Source: Nannocystis sp.
GTDB taxonomy: Bacteria; Myxococcota_A; Polyangia; Nannocystales; Nannocystaceae
Length of the DNA: 64,000 nucleotides
Direction: 5' to 3'
NCBI GenBank assembly: GCA_016712315.1
Contig: JADJRG010000017.1
Span: 744,001 to 808,000 of the forward strand
Positions 27,246-35,142 of this stretch are shown one piece after another (the stretch's first letter is position 1; every line of letters starts with the position of its first letter). The notes below the pieces were generated by a model. It ran no database searches and was not told the DNA's origin. It saw only the letters and a list, made by a program, of their open reading frames with translations. The position numbers and the translations under genes were made by a program.

Positions 27246-27412
27246 GCCTGTCTTGTGACCAACCCGGCGTATCAAGGAGATGACGGCGCGACGAGCGATG
27301 CATCTTCGGGGGCGCCATCGACGGGGGGAAGCGAGGCGGGCACAACCAGCGTGGACGAGACGACGACGAGCGAGGGGGCGACGAGCGCGGGGACGACGAG
27401 CGCGGGGGCGCT
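27246..27412 (+). pseudogene. Lipoprotein N-terminal relic
   Basis: Reads ACLVTNPAYQGDDGATSDA and a Thr/Ser/Gly-rich linker (EAGTTSVDETTTSEGATSAG), the usual first part of a Nannocystis-type lipoprotein just after the lipid cysteine. Signal peptide and C-terminal domain are missing on both sides; it touches the HsdM relic directly. Confidence 0.65.
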
Positions 27413-27524
27413 GAAGAGGATCGCCGAGGCGCCGCGCGGCGGGATGGCGCTCGAACGATGAGCTCTAAGGCGAGCTGGCCTCTGCGGAGGCCGACGTTCA
27501 GGCGCGCCAGTTCGGGTGAGGAGC

Positions 27525-28622
27525 TCAGGGCTCCGATGAGGTCACCCTCAACCGAAGCTCGCCCGGAGCCTCCGTGGTCCCCACGAAGGTCGCGTAGTAG
27601 CGCCCTGCTGGCAGGAGGAGGCTGCGCTGCGTATTCGTCTCGATCCGGTGGTCCAGCGGATCCCAGCACGAGGCACAGCGTGTGATCCTCACGCCCACCC
27701 CGACGTCTTCCTCGCTCTCCACAGCGACATCATAGGTGCCCTCTTGCGCGACATCGAAGGCTCGGAACGCGCCGATCTGGAGCGAGGTCCCGGAAGGGCC
27801 AAAGACCTCCGGAGCGTCGCACTGAACATCGACGGTGAGGTCCAAGGTGTCGCCTTGCCACTCGATCAGAGGTGAGTCGCACTCGAGCAGCGCGATCCGG
27901 TTGTTCCACTCGGAGCAGGCTGGGTAGCTCTCAAACGCTAGCACGGCCTCGCTCAAAGGCTCGCCGAAGTGCTCGGTGAACGCCGCTTCGTAGTCTACCC
28001 GCCGCTCGTCGTACTTCGTCGCGCGCATGAAGGCGCCGACGGCCGCGAGTTCGTGGCGCTCGATCAGGAAGCGGACGAAGCGGCCCATCGTGAAGTAGTG
28101 GGGCTTGCTGAACTGGAAGCCGTCGAGCACCTCCGCCAGCGGCGCTTGCTCTTGCGCGAGCTCGAGGCCGTTGTTGAAGGCCTCCGCGACCCCCTCGACG
28201 AACGATGCGGGCCCTCCCCAGCCGGCCACCCGTGTGACGGCATGCGTAAGTTCGTGATGGCTCACCGGCCAGATGGAGATCACCGCGTCGTGTCGCGCGC
28301 AGCCGGAGGCGTCCTCGATGACGCAAAATTCGCCCAAACGCGACTGCTCCACGTAGACGAAGAGCACCGGCTCGTCGAGCCTCACGCCGACCAACTCGGC
28401 GAGCGCAGCGACGAATCGATCTTGCAGGTGAAAGCTGCCCTCGCAGATCAGATCGTCCCGGTCGGTCGCGTAGACGAGGTGCTCGCCGCTCCAGATCTCA
28501 GGCGGAAAATCCGGCGCACACGCGAGGAGCGTGAGCGCGAGGATCCTTGTCGGGGCCCTGTACAACCGCCTGAGTCTGCACCAGGGCTGGTTGGCTGGCC
28601 AGATCGCGATCTTGGCGCTCAC
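27525..28622 (-). CDS. Lipoprotein with HExxH zinc-metallopeptidase core
   Basis: 365 aa. ILALTLLACAP provides a lipobox, so the protein should be exported and lipid-anchored. VSHHELTHAVTRVAG contains HELTH (HExxH), and FVEGVAEAFNNG 20-odd residues later supplies the second-helix Glu, the gluzincin layout of the peptidase MA clan. The C-terminal ~120 residues are beta-rich with paired cysteines (ITRCASCWDP) and resemble a pre-peptidase C-terminal domain. Substrate unknown. The start is uncertain: ATG at 28622 gives a rather long basic leader before the hydrophobic segment. Confidence 0.78.
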   Translation of the reverse strand: MSAKIAIWPANQPWCRLRRLYRAPTRILALTLLACAPDFPPEIWSGEHLVYATDRDDLICEGSFHLQDRFVAALAELVGVRLDEPVLFVYVEQSRLGEFCVIEDASGCARHDAVISIWPVSHHELTHAVTRVAGWGGPASFVEGVAEAFNNGLELAQEQAPLAEVLDGFQFSKPHYFTMGRFVRFLIERHELAAVGAFMRATKYDERRVDYEAAFTEHFGEPLSEAVLAFESYPACSEWNNRIALLECDSPLIEWQGDTLDLTVDVQCDAPEVFGPSGTSLQIGAFRAFDVAQEGTYDVAVESEEDVGVGVRITRCASCWDPLDHRIETNTQRSLLLPAGRYYATFVGTTEAPGELRLRVTSSEP

Positions 28623-28623
28623 C

Positions 28624-28881
28624 TCAGTCTACCGCTTGGCAGGCGCCAGACGCATCCGCGAGCTTCAACTCCAGCGGCCAGGAGAGGATCTCCAGGCTCT
28701 CGATCACGATCTGACCGTGGTCGATCGATCCTGTCACATCGCCCTGCACGGTGAACTCGACGCTCAGCACCTCGCCCGGGGTAGCGCGGCTGCTACGGAG
28801 CAAGATGAAAGAATTGAAAACCAACGAGGCCGCTGCGGCGGCGGCGGGGATGTGTGTTCGGACGGCGCGCAAGTCCCTCAC
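28624..28881 (-). CDS. Small protein or C-terminal relic upstream of the metallopeptidase
   Basis: 85 aa open frame ending SLEILSWPLELKLADASGAC plus a short tail, two bases from the metallopeptidase start. Residues 33-85 (GEVLSVEFTVQGDVTGSIDH) look like a true beta domain, whereas the Ala-rich first 30 residues may not be translated. It may be the C-terminus of a lost gene. Confidence 0.4.
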   Translation of the reverse strand: MRDLRAVRTHIPAAAAAASLVFNSFILLRSSRATPGEVLSVEFTVQGDVTGSIDHGQIVIESLEILSWPLELKLADASGACQAVD

Positions 28882-28890
28882 TGGCAGAAG

Positions 28891-28926
28891 TAATTGTCGC
28901 TGAGTGGAAAGCCTAATTGACGCTGA
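28891..28926. repeat. 13-bp direct repeat, period 23 bp
   Basis: TAATTGTCGCTGA (28891-28903) and TAATTGACGCTGA (28914-28926) differ by one base. AT-rich against the background and placed next to the repeated GCAAGTCCCxCACTGGCA sequence; probably the end of a lost mobile element. Confidence 0.5.
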
Positions 28927-28930
28927 TCAG

Positions 28931-29650
28931 CTAGCCGTCGAAGAAGAAGGCCGCTCCGGCGTCGAGGAGGAGCGAGGAGGCGGCGGTCCAGCCGATGAGG
29001 GCGCCTTGGGCGCGGACCATCTCGAGGACCGCCTCTTTGTACTCCGGGAAGTAGCTCGCCGTGCAATCCTCTAACAAGAGGCAGTCGAAGCCGCGGTCGT
29101 TGGCCTCGCGCATCGTGCTCTGGACGCAGACCTCTGTGGTCACGCCGGTCAGGATGAGCTGGGTGATCGCGCGGGCGTGTAGGTCGTGCTCGAGGGTGGT
29201 GCGGTAGAAGGCGCCCTTGCCGGGTTTATTGTATACAGGCTCGTCGGCGACGGGGCGGCAGGCGTCGATGAAGCCGGTGCCAGGCTCGCCGCGGATGAGG
29301 ATCCGCCCCATAGGGCCGTGTTCGCCGATCCGCAGGCCGCTGGGCGCGCGGTATCGTTTGGCCGGATGGCAGTCGCTGAGGTCCGCTAGGTGGCTCTCTT
29401 GGGTGTGTAGGACCGGCAGCCCCCAGGCGCGCCAGGCGGCGAGTAGACGGCTGATCGGCTCGACGGCCGCTGCCAGGAGGCTGACGTCGTTGCCGAGCTG
29501 TTCGCCGAAGCCGCCGGCCTCGAGGAAATCTCGCTGCATGTCGATGACGAGCAGGGCGCTATGGTCGAGATCCCAGGCGAATTGGAAGGGGCGGGCGCCA
29601 TGAATCGGGATCGTGCGGGCGCCGGCTCGGGTGCGGATCAGCGGGGTCAT
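28931..29650 (-). CDS. Isochorismatase-family cysteine hydrolase
   Basis: 239 aa. Catalytic triad of the family is present: Asp in LLVIDMQRDF, Lys in YNKPGKGAFYRTT and Cys in LTGVTTEVCVQST, with the cis-peptide before it. The N-terminal extension (RTRAGARTIPIHGARPFQFA) and the sequence DCHPAKRYR favour the amidohydrolase branch (biuret hydrolase/RutB-like) over true isochorismatase; the substrate is probably a small amide. Start ATG at 29650. Upstream dyads (29721-29771) suggest repressor control. Confidence 0.87.
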   Translation of the reverse strand: MTPLIRTRAGARTIPIHGARPFQFAWDLDHSALLVIDMQRDFLEAGGFGEQLGNDVSLLAAAVEPISRLLAAWRAWGLPVLHTQESHLADLSDCHPAKRYRAPSGLRIGEHGPMGRILIRGEPGTGFIDACRPVADEPVYNKPGKGAFYRTTLEHDLHARAITQLILTGVTTEVCVQSTMREANDRGFDCLLLEDCTASYFPEYKEAVLEMVRAQGALIGWTAASSLLLDAGAAFFFDG

Positions 29651-29720
29651 CGTCGATCGAGGGTCTGATCGATGACGGTCGCTGTCAACGGATCGGCGCG
29701 GCTCTCTGTGTGAGGGTTAC

Positions 29721-29771
29721 TGTCCTGAATCATGGACATAGTCGCAGCTTAGGCTGTCCATTATTATGGAC
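29721..29771. promoter_or_regulatory. Two TGTCC/GGACA operator dyads upstream of the hydrolase
   Basis: TGTCCTGAATCATGGACA (29721-29738) and GTCCATTATTATGGAC (29756-29771, perfect) share half-site GTCC/GGAC and have centres ~34 bp apart, about three helical turns. They lie 70-120 bp upstream of the hydrolase ATG in an AT-rich patch. No regulator gene is next to them. The rest of 29772-29906 shows nothing. Confidence 0.6.
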
Positions 29772-29906
29772 GGTATGCGAGTCAACTACAGTAGATAATC
29801 TCCGTCGACTCTGGCCCGAGGCTGGGCTCGTGGGGCGCGGTCAGCGCGGGCTAGAGCGGGCCGGTCGGCATTCGGCAAGCAGCACAAGGACTCCAACCTG
29901 TGACTC

Positions 29907-30569
29907 TCACCCGCGCCGGCGCTCAGCCGCCGCTGGCAGGTCGCGCCAGCGCTCCAGCGCCGCCGGATCGATCGGGTCTTCGCCGCGTGCGAAGCGCTCG
30001 AGGTCCTCGAGGCTGTCAGCGCCCCAGAAGAGCTCGCCGTCGGCGAAGATCGTCGGCACTCCGAATACGCCGCGGGCGATCGCCGCGTCGGTGCTCGCCC
30101 GGATCGTCGCCTTCGCGGCTGGCGCTCCGGCAGCGGCGATCAACGGCGCCGGATCGACGCCAGCGCCCGCGAGGGCCCGCTTGACCGCGGCCTCGTCCGC
30201 GATCCCGCCGCCGCCGCCCCAGGTCGCCCGGAAGAAGGCGTCGATGATCCGCAGGCGCGTGCCTCCATCGAGCGGTAGGCCGGCGATCCGCAGGGCGAGC
30301 AGAGGGTTGAAAGGGTGGGCCGGCGGGGGCGTGACGACGATCCCCCGCTCAGCCGCCCGCCGCAGCACCTGCTTGAAGATGTACGCCCGCTTCGGCGGGA
30401 TCTCGGCCGGGCCGAGGTGGCCGTAGTGCCCGAGGAGCGCGGCGAAGAGGACCGGGATCGGCTCGATCCGCCGCCCAAGACGGGCCGCGAGCTCGGGGAG
30501 GCGCTCCCACGCCAGGTAGGCGAAGGGCGAGATGAAGTCGAAGTAGAGCTCGAGGGTCGCGTCGGCCAT
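29907..30569 (-). CDS. 2-hydroxychromene-2-carboxylate isomerase-like (DsbA fold)
   Basis: 220 aa. LELYFDFISPFAYLAWERL has the catalytic Ser (SPFAY) of the HCCA isomerase/kappa-class GST family in place of the CxxC of DsbA. IPPKRAYIFKQVLRRA and the cis-Pro segment GVFGVPTIFADGELFWGADS follow in the normal order and length. The enzyme isomerises a glutathione-dependent aromatic intermediate in naphthalene-type pathways; no other such genes are nearby, so the real substrate is open. Confidence 0.87.
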   Translation of the reverse strand: MADATLELYFDFISPFAYLAWERLPELAARLGRRIEPIPVLFAALLGHYGHLGPAEIPPKRAYIFKQVLRRAAERGIVVTPPPAHPFNPLLALRIAGLPLDGGTRLRIIDAFFRATWGGGGGIADEAAVKRALAGAGVDPAPLIAAAGAPAAKATIRASTDAAIARGVFGVPTIFADGELFWGADSLEDLERFARGEDPIDPAALERWRDLPAAAERRRG

Positions 30570-30719
30570 CGTCCCGCCGATGATAGCAGGCGGCGAAGGG
30601 ATACCCGGCGCCTGGCTCGATCACGTCCGGGGCGCAGGCGTCGAGGGGGCGTGACTCTGCTCGCCTTCGGGCCGCTGATCTGACCCAAAATCTGTCCTTT
30701 AGGTCATGTGAAGGGCGAG

Positions 30720-30830
30720 TTGAAGTCGAGATCGCCTCGAAGCGATCCCAGAACGCCGACAGCGTCGGGACCTTCGGCTCGCCGCGGCCGCGCGCTCGCT
30801 CGGTGTCGCGCGCCCGCACGGGCTTGATGG
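30720..30830 (-). pseudogene. HTH-integrase relic (linker/core-binding start)
   Basis: GEPKVPTLSAFWDRFEA is nearly identical to EPKVPTLADFWDRFESS of integrase 2 (around 58460-58510). Only the end of the linker and the start of the core-binding domain remain. The dyad TGACC...GGTCA (30680-30705) lies at its broken end. Confidence 0.8.
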
Positions 30831-31004
30831 CCGGGGGCGGGCTCGGTCGTTGGGTTAGAGGGGATGGGTTTGTGGCAACGGGCCTCAGGCTTCACGGCTG
30901 GAGGAGAGGAAGTGGTGCTGGCCATCGTGGCGGCGCGCCGCTCGGCGCAGTCGCGATAACCCGCAACACGCGCGGATCCAGCGCTCCGGCGGCGCCTCTG
31001 AGGT

Positions 31005-33983
31005 TCAACGAGCTCGCGCCTGCGCACCCAACCACCGCTCCGCCTCCTCGAGCTGACGAGCCACCGGCGCCCCCGCAGCCGCCAACGACGCCAGACCCGC
31101 CGAAATCAGCGCCCGAGCCCGCCCCGGCTCGGTCGCCCACAGCGCCTGCGCCAGCGTCACCTCCACCTGCCCGCGATCCCCCGGATCGACCACGACACCC
31201 TCGCCGCTCATATTCTTCAGCGCTGCTTCCAGCCGCGTCACCGCCGCCGCCTGCTCGCCCCGCGCCAGCGCCACCCTACCCAGGCCCAGCAGCGACAAGC
31301 TCAGATCCGGGTGCTCCGCCCCTAGCGCCGCGCTACGGATCGTCACGGAGCGTGAATACGCCGCCTCGGCCTCCGCCAACGCCCCCACCGCTAGCGCACG
31401 GTCCCCCATAAACGCCAGCGTGCCTCCCAGAGCCGGGTGTTCGGGCCCCAGGCTCGCCTCCAAGATCCGCAGCGCCGCCGCCAGCTCTGGCGCCGCCGCC
31501 TCGTACGCGCCCGCCATCACATACATCCCCCCTAGATTCTGGCGCAGCAGGCCCACGTTCGGGTGCTCGGGCCCGCTCGCCCCGCTCAGGATCTGCACGC
31601 AGCGCTGCAGCGCCGCGATCGCCTCGTCATAACGCGCCTGCCTCTCCAGCACCAACGCCAAGGTGCTCAGCGGCGACGCCAGGTCTGGGTGCGCCGCCCC
31701 GCGCAGTCGCGACGCCAGCGCCACCGCCTCCACCAGCGGCGCCTCTGCGGCCGCATAGCGCCCGCCTCGCACCCGCGCTGCCCCCAGCGCCGTCAGCCGA
31801 TCCACGAGTCGTAGCTCCTCCGCCGCGCCGCCCGCGCGCGCCAGCTCAACCCCCTCCGCCGCCAGCGCCTCCGCCTCTTCATTGCGACCCGCCGCCAGCG
31901 CCACCGTCGCCAGCGCCCGCGCCACATCGCCCCGATCGCGCCTCCGATCCCCCCGCCGCCGCACCAGCGCCTTCGCGTGCTCGCTCCACAGCCCCGCCTC
32001 CTCCGCGCGCATCAACTTAAAACCAACCACGTGGATCAATCGCCGCGACGCATCGAGCGCCGCGCCGTCGTCCCCCGCCGCCACCGCGCGCCACAGCGCC
32101 GCTTGAAATGTCTGCGCCGCCTGCTCATGCGCCCCTCCTTCCACCTCTGCCGCCCCGCGCGCCAACCACACCTCCACGATCAACGGCTCATACCCGAGCG
32201 CCTCCGCCTCCGCCGCCAGCGGCCCGAGCAGCGCCAGCGCCTCCTGATCCTTGCCTGCGTTCATTCGCGCCTTCGCCGCCGATAATCGCCCCTGCAACGC
32301 CTCTACCGCCGCGCTCTGCGCGGCAGCCGGCGCAGGCGGCCCCTCGCGAAGCCCCTCTAGATCTTCACACGCCGCCAGATCGGGCAGCGCCGCCGCCGCA
32401 TCCACCGCTCGAACCACCACCGCGTTATCTGCCACCTCTAACAAGTCCACCAGGCTGTCCAGCGCCTCCAGCCGCCGCCCCAAGCAGCCCATTTTCAGAT
32501 CCATCGCCGCCTCGGAAGACTCTCCGCGGATCCGCGTCGCCGCGCAGGTCTCCGTGTACGCCGCCGTCCACGCCCCCGCGTAGGCCTCCAGGCGCCCCGC
32601 GGTCAGCGCCCACGAGCTGCCCGCAAAGGGCGCCCCTGTCGCCGCAAAGGCCCGCTCCGCCGCCGCCGCCCTGCCCTCATTCCACGCTGTCGCCGCTCTC
32701 GCCGCGCCTCCTGTACAGATCTGCGCGGTCGGACCTCGCAGCCCGATCCCCAGCGCCAGAGCCGACGCCGCGACCGCGCCGCCCACCCCCACCGCCGCTC
32801 GGACCCGCCGCCCTCGCCCCGCCGCGATCGCCGCCAGCAGCGCCTCCATGCTCGTGAATCGTTGGTCTCGCTCCGGGTGCATGCCCCGGATCGCGGCCGC
32901 ATACAGCCACCTCGGCGCCTTCGACCCCGCCGGAGCCGGCCGCCGCGGCCCACTCGCCGCCGCCGCCATCTCCTCATAGGTTCGCCCTTCGTAGGGTCGT
33001 TGGCGATACAGCGCCTCATAAAGCGCCACCGAGAACGAATAGAGATCGGTACGCGCGTCCACCGACGCCCCTGCGTGCTGCTCGGGGCTCATATACCCCG
33101 GCGTGCCCATCACCGCTCCAACCCCAGTCAATCGATCGAGCAGCGCCGACCCCCCGCGGCTCATCACCTCCTCCGCCTCCTGCGCCCCTCCGCGCGTCTC
33201 CTCCTCGTCCAGCCGCGCCAGCCCGAAGTCTGCCACCTGCGCGCGAAGTCGCCCGCTCCCTGTCTCCCGTGACAGCAGCACGTTCTCCCCTTTGAAGTCG
33301 CGGTGGATCAGCCCCACCGCGTGCGCCGCCGCCAACCCCGCCGCCGCCTGTACGAACACATCGAGCACCTCCTGCCAAGGCCGCGGCGCCGCCGCTAGCC
33401 ACGCTGCGAGGTCCTGGCCCTCTACATAATCCATCGCCACGAAGACCTGATCGCCCACGATCCCGACATCAAACACCGACACAACGTTCGGGTGTGAGAG
33501 CTTCGCCATCGCCTGCGCCTCTCGCAGCAGCCGCGCCTGCGCCTCCGCCGTCGACCGCCCGCGCAGAACCTTGATCGCCACCTTGCGGTCCAGATCCGGG
33601 TCATACGCCTTGTACACCACCCCCATGCCGCCCGCGCCGAGGCGCCCCAACGCCACATACCGCCCGATCGCCCTCAGCTCCTGGGTCCCCTCCGCCGACG
33701 GCGAGCTCGCCGCCATCACCCGCGCCAGCAGCCCCTTCATCGCCCCGGAGACGGAGCCCTCGCCTCCGCTCGCCCGTGTCTCGCGATCCGCGCGGTCCTG
33801 CATCGACCCGCCGCCCTCATTCACTCGAGTCTCGTGCATCGACCCGCCGCCCTCATTCACCCGAGTCTCGTGCATCGACCCGTCGCCCTCATTCACCCGA
33901 GTCTCCTGCATCGACCCGCCGCCCTCATTCACCCGAGTCTCGTGCATCGACCCGCCGCCCTCATTCACCCGAGTCTCCTGCAT
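31005..33983 (-). CDS. Membrane Ser/Thr kinase with TPR sensor domain
   Basis: 992 aa. Five N-terminal 12-residue repeats (M-Q/H-ETRVNEGGGS) precede a complete Hanks kinase (~110-380): LGAGGMGVVYKAYDPDLDRK, VAIKVL lysine, HRDFKGENVLL loop, ADFGLARLD and GTPGYMSPEQHAGA. All catalytic residues are present. A transmembrane helix (AAVGVGGAVAASALALGIG, ~400) follows, then a helical domain and several kinesin-light-chain-type TPR units (LRQNLGGMYVMAGAYEAAAP, FMGDRALAVGALAEAEAAYS). Typical myxobacterial sensor kinase with TPRs outside. Start uncertain because each repeat carries its own ATG. Confidence 0.93.
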   Translation of the reverse strand: MQETRVNEGGGSMHETRVNEGGGSMQETRVNEGDGSMHETRVNEGGGSMHETRVNEGGGSMQDRADRETRASGGEGSVSGAMKGLLARVMAASSPSAEGTQELRAIGRYVALGRLGAGGMGVVYKAYDPDLDRKVAIKVLRGRSTAEAQARLLREAQAMAKLSHPNVVSVFDVGIVGDQVFVAMDYVEGQDLAAWLAAAPRPWQEVLDVFVQAAAGLAAAHAVGLIHRDFKGENVLLSRETGSGRLRAQVADFGLARLDEEETRGGAQEAEEVMSRGGSALLDRLTGVGAVMGTPGYMSPEQHAGASVDARTDLYSFSVALYEALYRQRPYEGRTYEEMAAAASGPRRPAPAGSKAPRWLYAAAIRGMHPERDQRFTSMEALLAAIAAGRGRRVRAAVGVGGAVAASALALGIGLRGPTAQICTGGAARAATAWNEGRAAAAERAFAATGAPFAGSSWALTAGRLEAYAGAWTAAYTETCAATRIRGESSEAAMDLKMGCLGRRLEALDSLVDLLEVADNAVVVRAVDAAAALPDLAACEDLEGLREGPPAPAAAQSAAVEALQGRLSAAKARMNAGKDQEALALLGPLAAEAEALGYEPLIVEVWLARGAAEVEGGAHEQAAQTFQAALWRAVAAGDDGAALDASRRLIHVVGFKLMRAEEAGLWSEHAKALVRRRGDRRRDRGDVARALATVALAAGRNEEAEALAAEGVELARAGGAAEELRLVDRLTALGAARVRGGRYAAAEAPLVEAVALASRLRGAAHPDLASPLSTLALVLERQARYDEAIAALQRCVQILSGASGPEHPNVGLLRQNLGGMYVMAGAYEAAAPELAAALRILEASLGPEHPALGGTLAFMGDRALAVGALAEAEAAYSRSVTIRSAALGAEHPDLSLSLLGLGRVALARGEQAAAVTRLEAALKNMSGEGVVVDPGDRGQVEVTLAQALWATEPGRARALISAGLASLAAAGAPVARQLEEAERWLGAQARAR
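33804..33983 (-). repeat. Five 36-bp tandem repeats, each with its own ATG
   Basis: The kinase 5' end consists of five copies of a 36-bp unit coding MQETRVNEGGGS or MHETRVNEGGGS (order Q,H,Q,H,H; one GGG to GDG change). Each unit ends GAGGGCGGCGGGTCG directly before the next ATG, so each repeat can serve as a ribosome site for the following start. Confidence 0.92.
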
Positions 33984-34269
33984 CGACCTCCCCTTCCTAG
34001 CCGCGCTCGCCGTCGCGCGGCCGCAACGAGCCCGCCGACCCTCCGCCGTGATCGACCGCCGCGCCGCTTGGCCGCGCCGAAGCCGGGCAGAGCGCGAGGG
34101 CTGAGGATCTCACCGCGGGGCGCATCGGCGCCAGCATACCCAAAGACTCGCCACCACGCTCGCCCTCGAAACCGCCCGCCGCCGGCCGAGCCCGCGTCTA
34201 CCGGGACCCGAGCCGCGCGCGAGATCGTCGCGACCTCCCGGCCTCGCCCCGTGGGAGAATCGGCGCGCC

Positions 34270-34914
34270 ATGCCTGAGATCTTCCGCTCCAAGATACGCC
34301 CCGTCGCTCGCCCCAAGGCGCCCACCCATGAATTCGTCCGACTACAAACGGACGCCGCCATCCAGCGCGTCGCCGGCCCCGACGAGGCGACCCTCGCCGC
34401 GACCCTCACCGAGGCCAGCGGGCGGATCGCCGCGTTGGACGCCGCCCGCGCCGCCCGTCTCCACGAGATCGGTCACGCGCTCGGGCTGCCGCCGATCACC
34501 GAGCGTCGCGCGCCCGCCCTGGAGGCCGCGGGCGACACCGTCTCGATCTCCGTCGAGCGCAGCGACGTCAAGTACTGGCTCTTCGGCGCCGAAGTGGTCC
34601 GTAACCTCGACGGAGCCAGCTCCTTCTTCACCCTCTACACCGCCGACGCCGCCGCTGTCTTTTGGGTCAAGTGCCGCTCCGAGGGCGGCGCTGGCGTCTA
34701 CCTCGCCGAGATCCACACCGACAGCCCCGGCGTCTCCGCCGCGATCGGAGTCAGGGGTCATAGCGGCGCCAACCAGTCGATGTTCGCGACCCCCGGGACC
34801 CACTGCTTGCGCGCCGTCTTCGACCAGCCGTCCACCACCGGCTTCGACCTCTCGATCCGGCCGCAAGGATCCCCGCTGCGGATCTTCCGCGTCGACATCA
34901 CCCGGCTGAGCTGA
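34270..34914 (+). CDS. Uncharacterised soluble protein
   Basis: 214 aa (MPEIFRSKIRPVARPKAPTH). A helical first half (ATLTEASGRIAALDAARAAR) is followed by a beta-rich half (GDTVSISVERSDVKYWLFGA, HTDSPGVSAAIGVRGHSGA) that resembles an all-beta sandwich. No signal peptide or known motif. It stands alone, divergent from the kinase; high GC3 supports real coding. Confidence 0.6.
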   Translation: MPEIFRSKIRPVARPKAPTHEFVRLQTDAAIQRVAGPDEATLAATLTEASGRIAALDAARAARLHEIGHALGLPPITERRAPALEAAGDTVSISVERSDVKYWLFGAEVVRNLDGASSFFTLYTADAAAVFWVKCRSEGGAGVYLAEIHTDSPGVSAAIGVRGHSGANQSMFATPGTHCLRAVFDQPSTTGFDLSIRPQGSPLRIFRVDITRLS

Positions 34915-35101
34915 AGCCCCTTCGCCCGGGCGCGCGCGATCCCGCTCCGCGCGCGCCCTTCGCTGCGGCTCCTTGCCATGTCGGTCTGGGTGGCGTTCGG
35001 GTGGGGGTGGGGGCGGCTACCGCTTCCAGCAGCGGGCGACGAGCGTGTTCACGTCGACGCCGGGCAATCAGCGCTGCTTCGGCGACGAGTGAGCGACGGC
35101 G

Positions 35102-35127
35102 CGGGCCTGTCTGGGAGGACAGGCCCG
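35102..35127 (-). terminator. Hairpin after the fibrinogen-like gene
   Basis: CGGGCCTGTC-TGGGAG-GACAGGCCCG is a perfect 10-bp stem with a 6-base loop, 15 bp beyond the stop of the minus-strand gene ending at 35143. There is no T-tract, so termination efficiency is uncertain. Nothing else is seen in 34915-35101. Confidence 0.55.
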
Positions 35128-35142
35128 TCGTGAAGGCGCCGG

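Noticed and set aside
25319..27262. 647-codon antisense frame opposite the lipoprotein
   Set aside because: Only its first ~45 codons (HsdM relic) look real; the rest is Gly/Ala/Val/Glu shadow of the lipoprotein.
33804..33983. CRISPR-like array
   Set aside because: The 36-bp repeats are contiguous with no spacers and code in frame for the kinase N-terminus.
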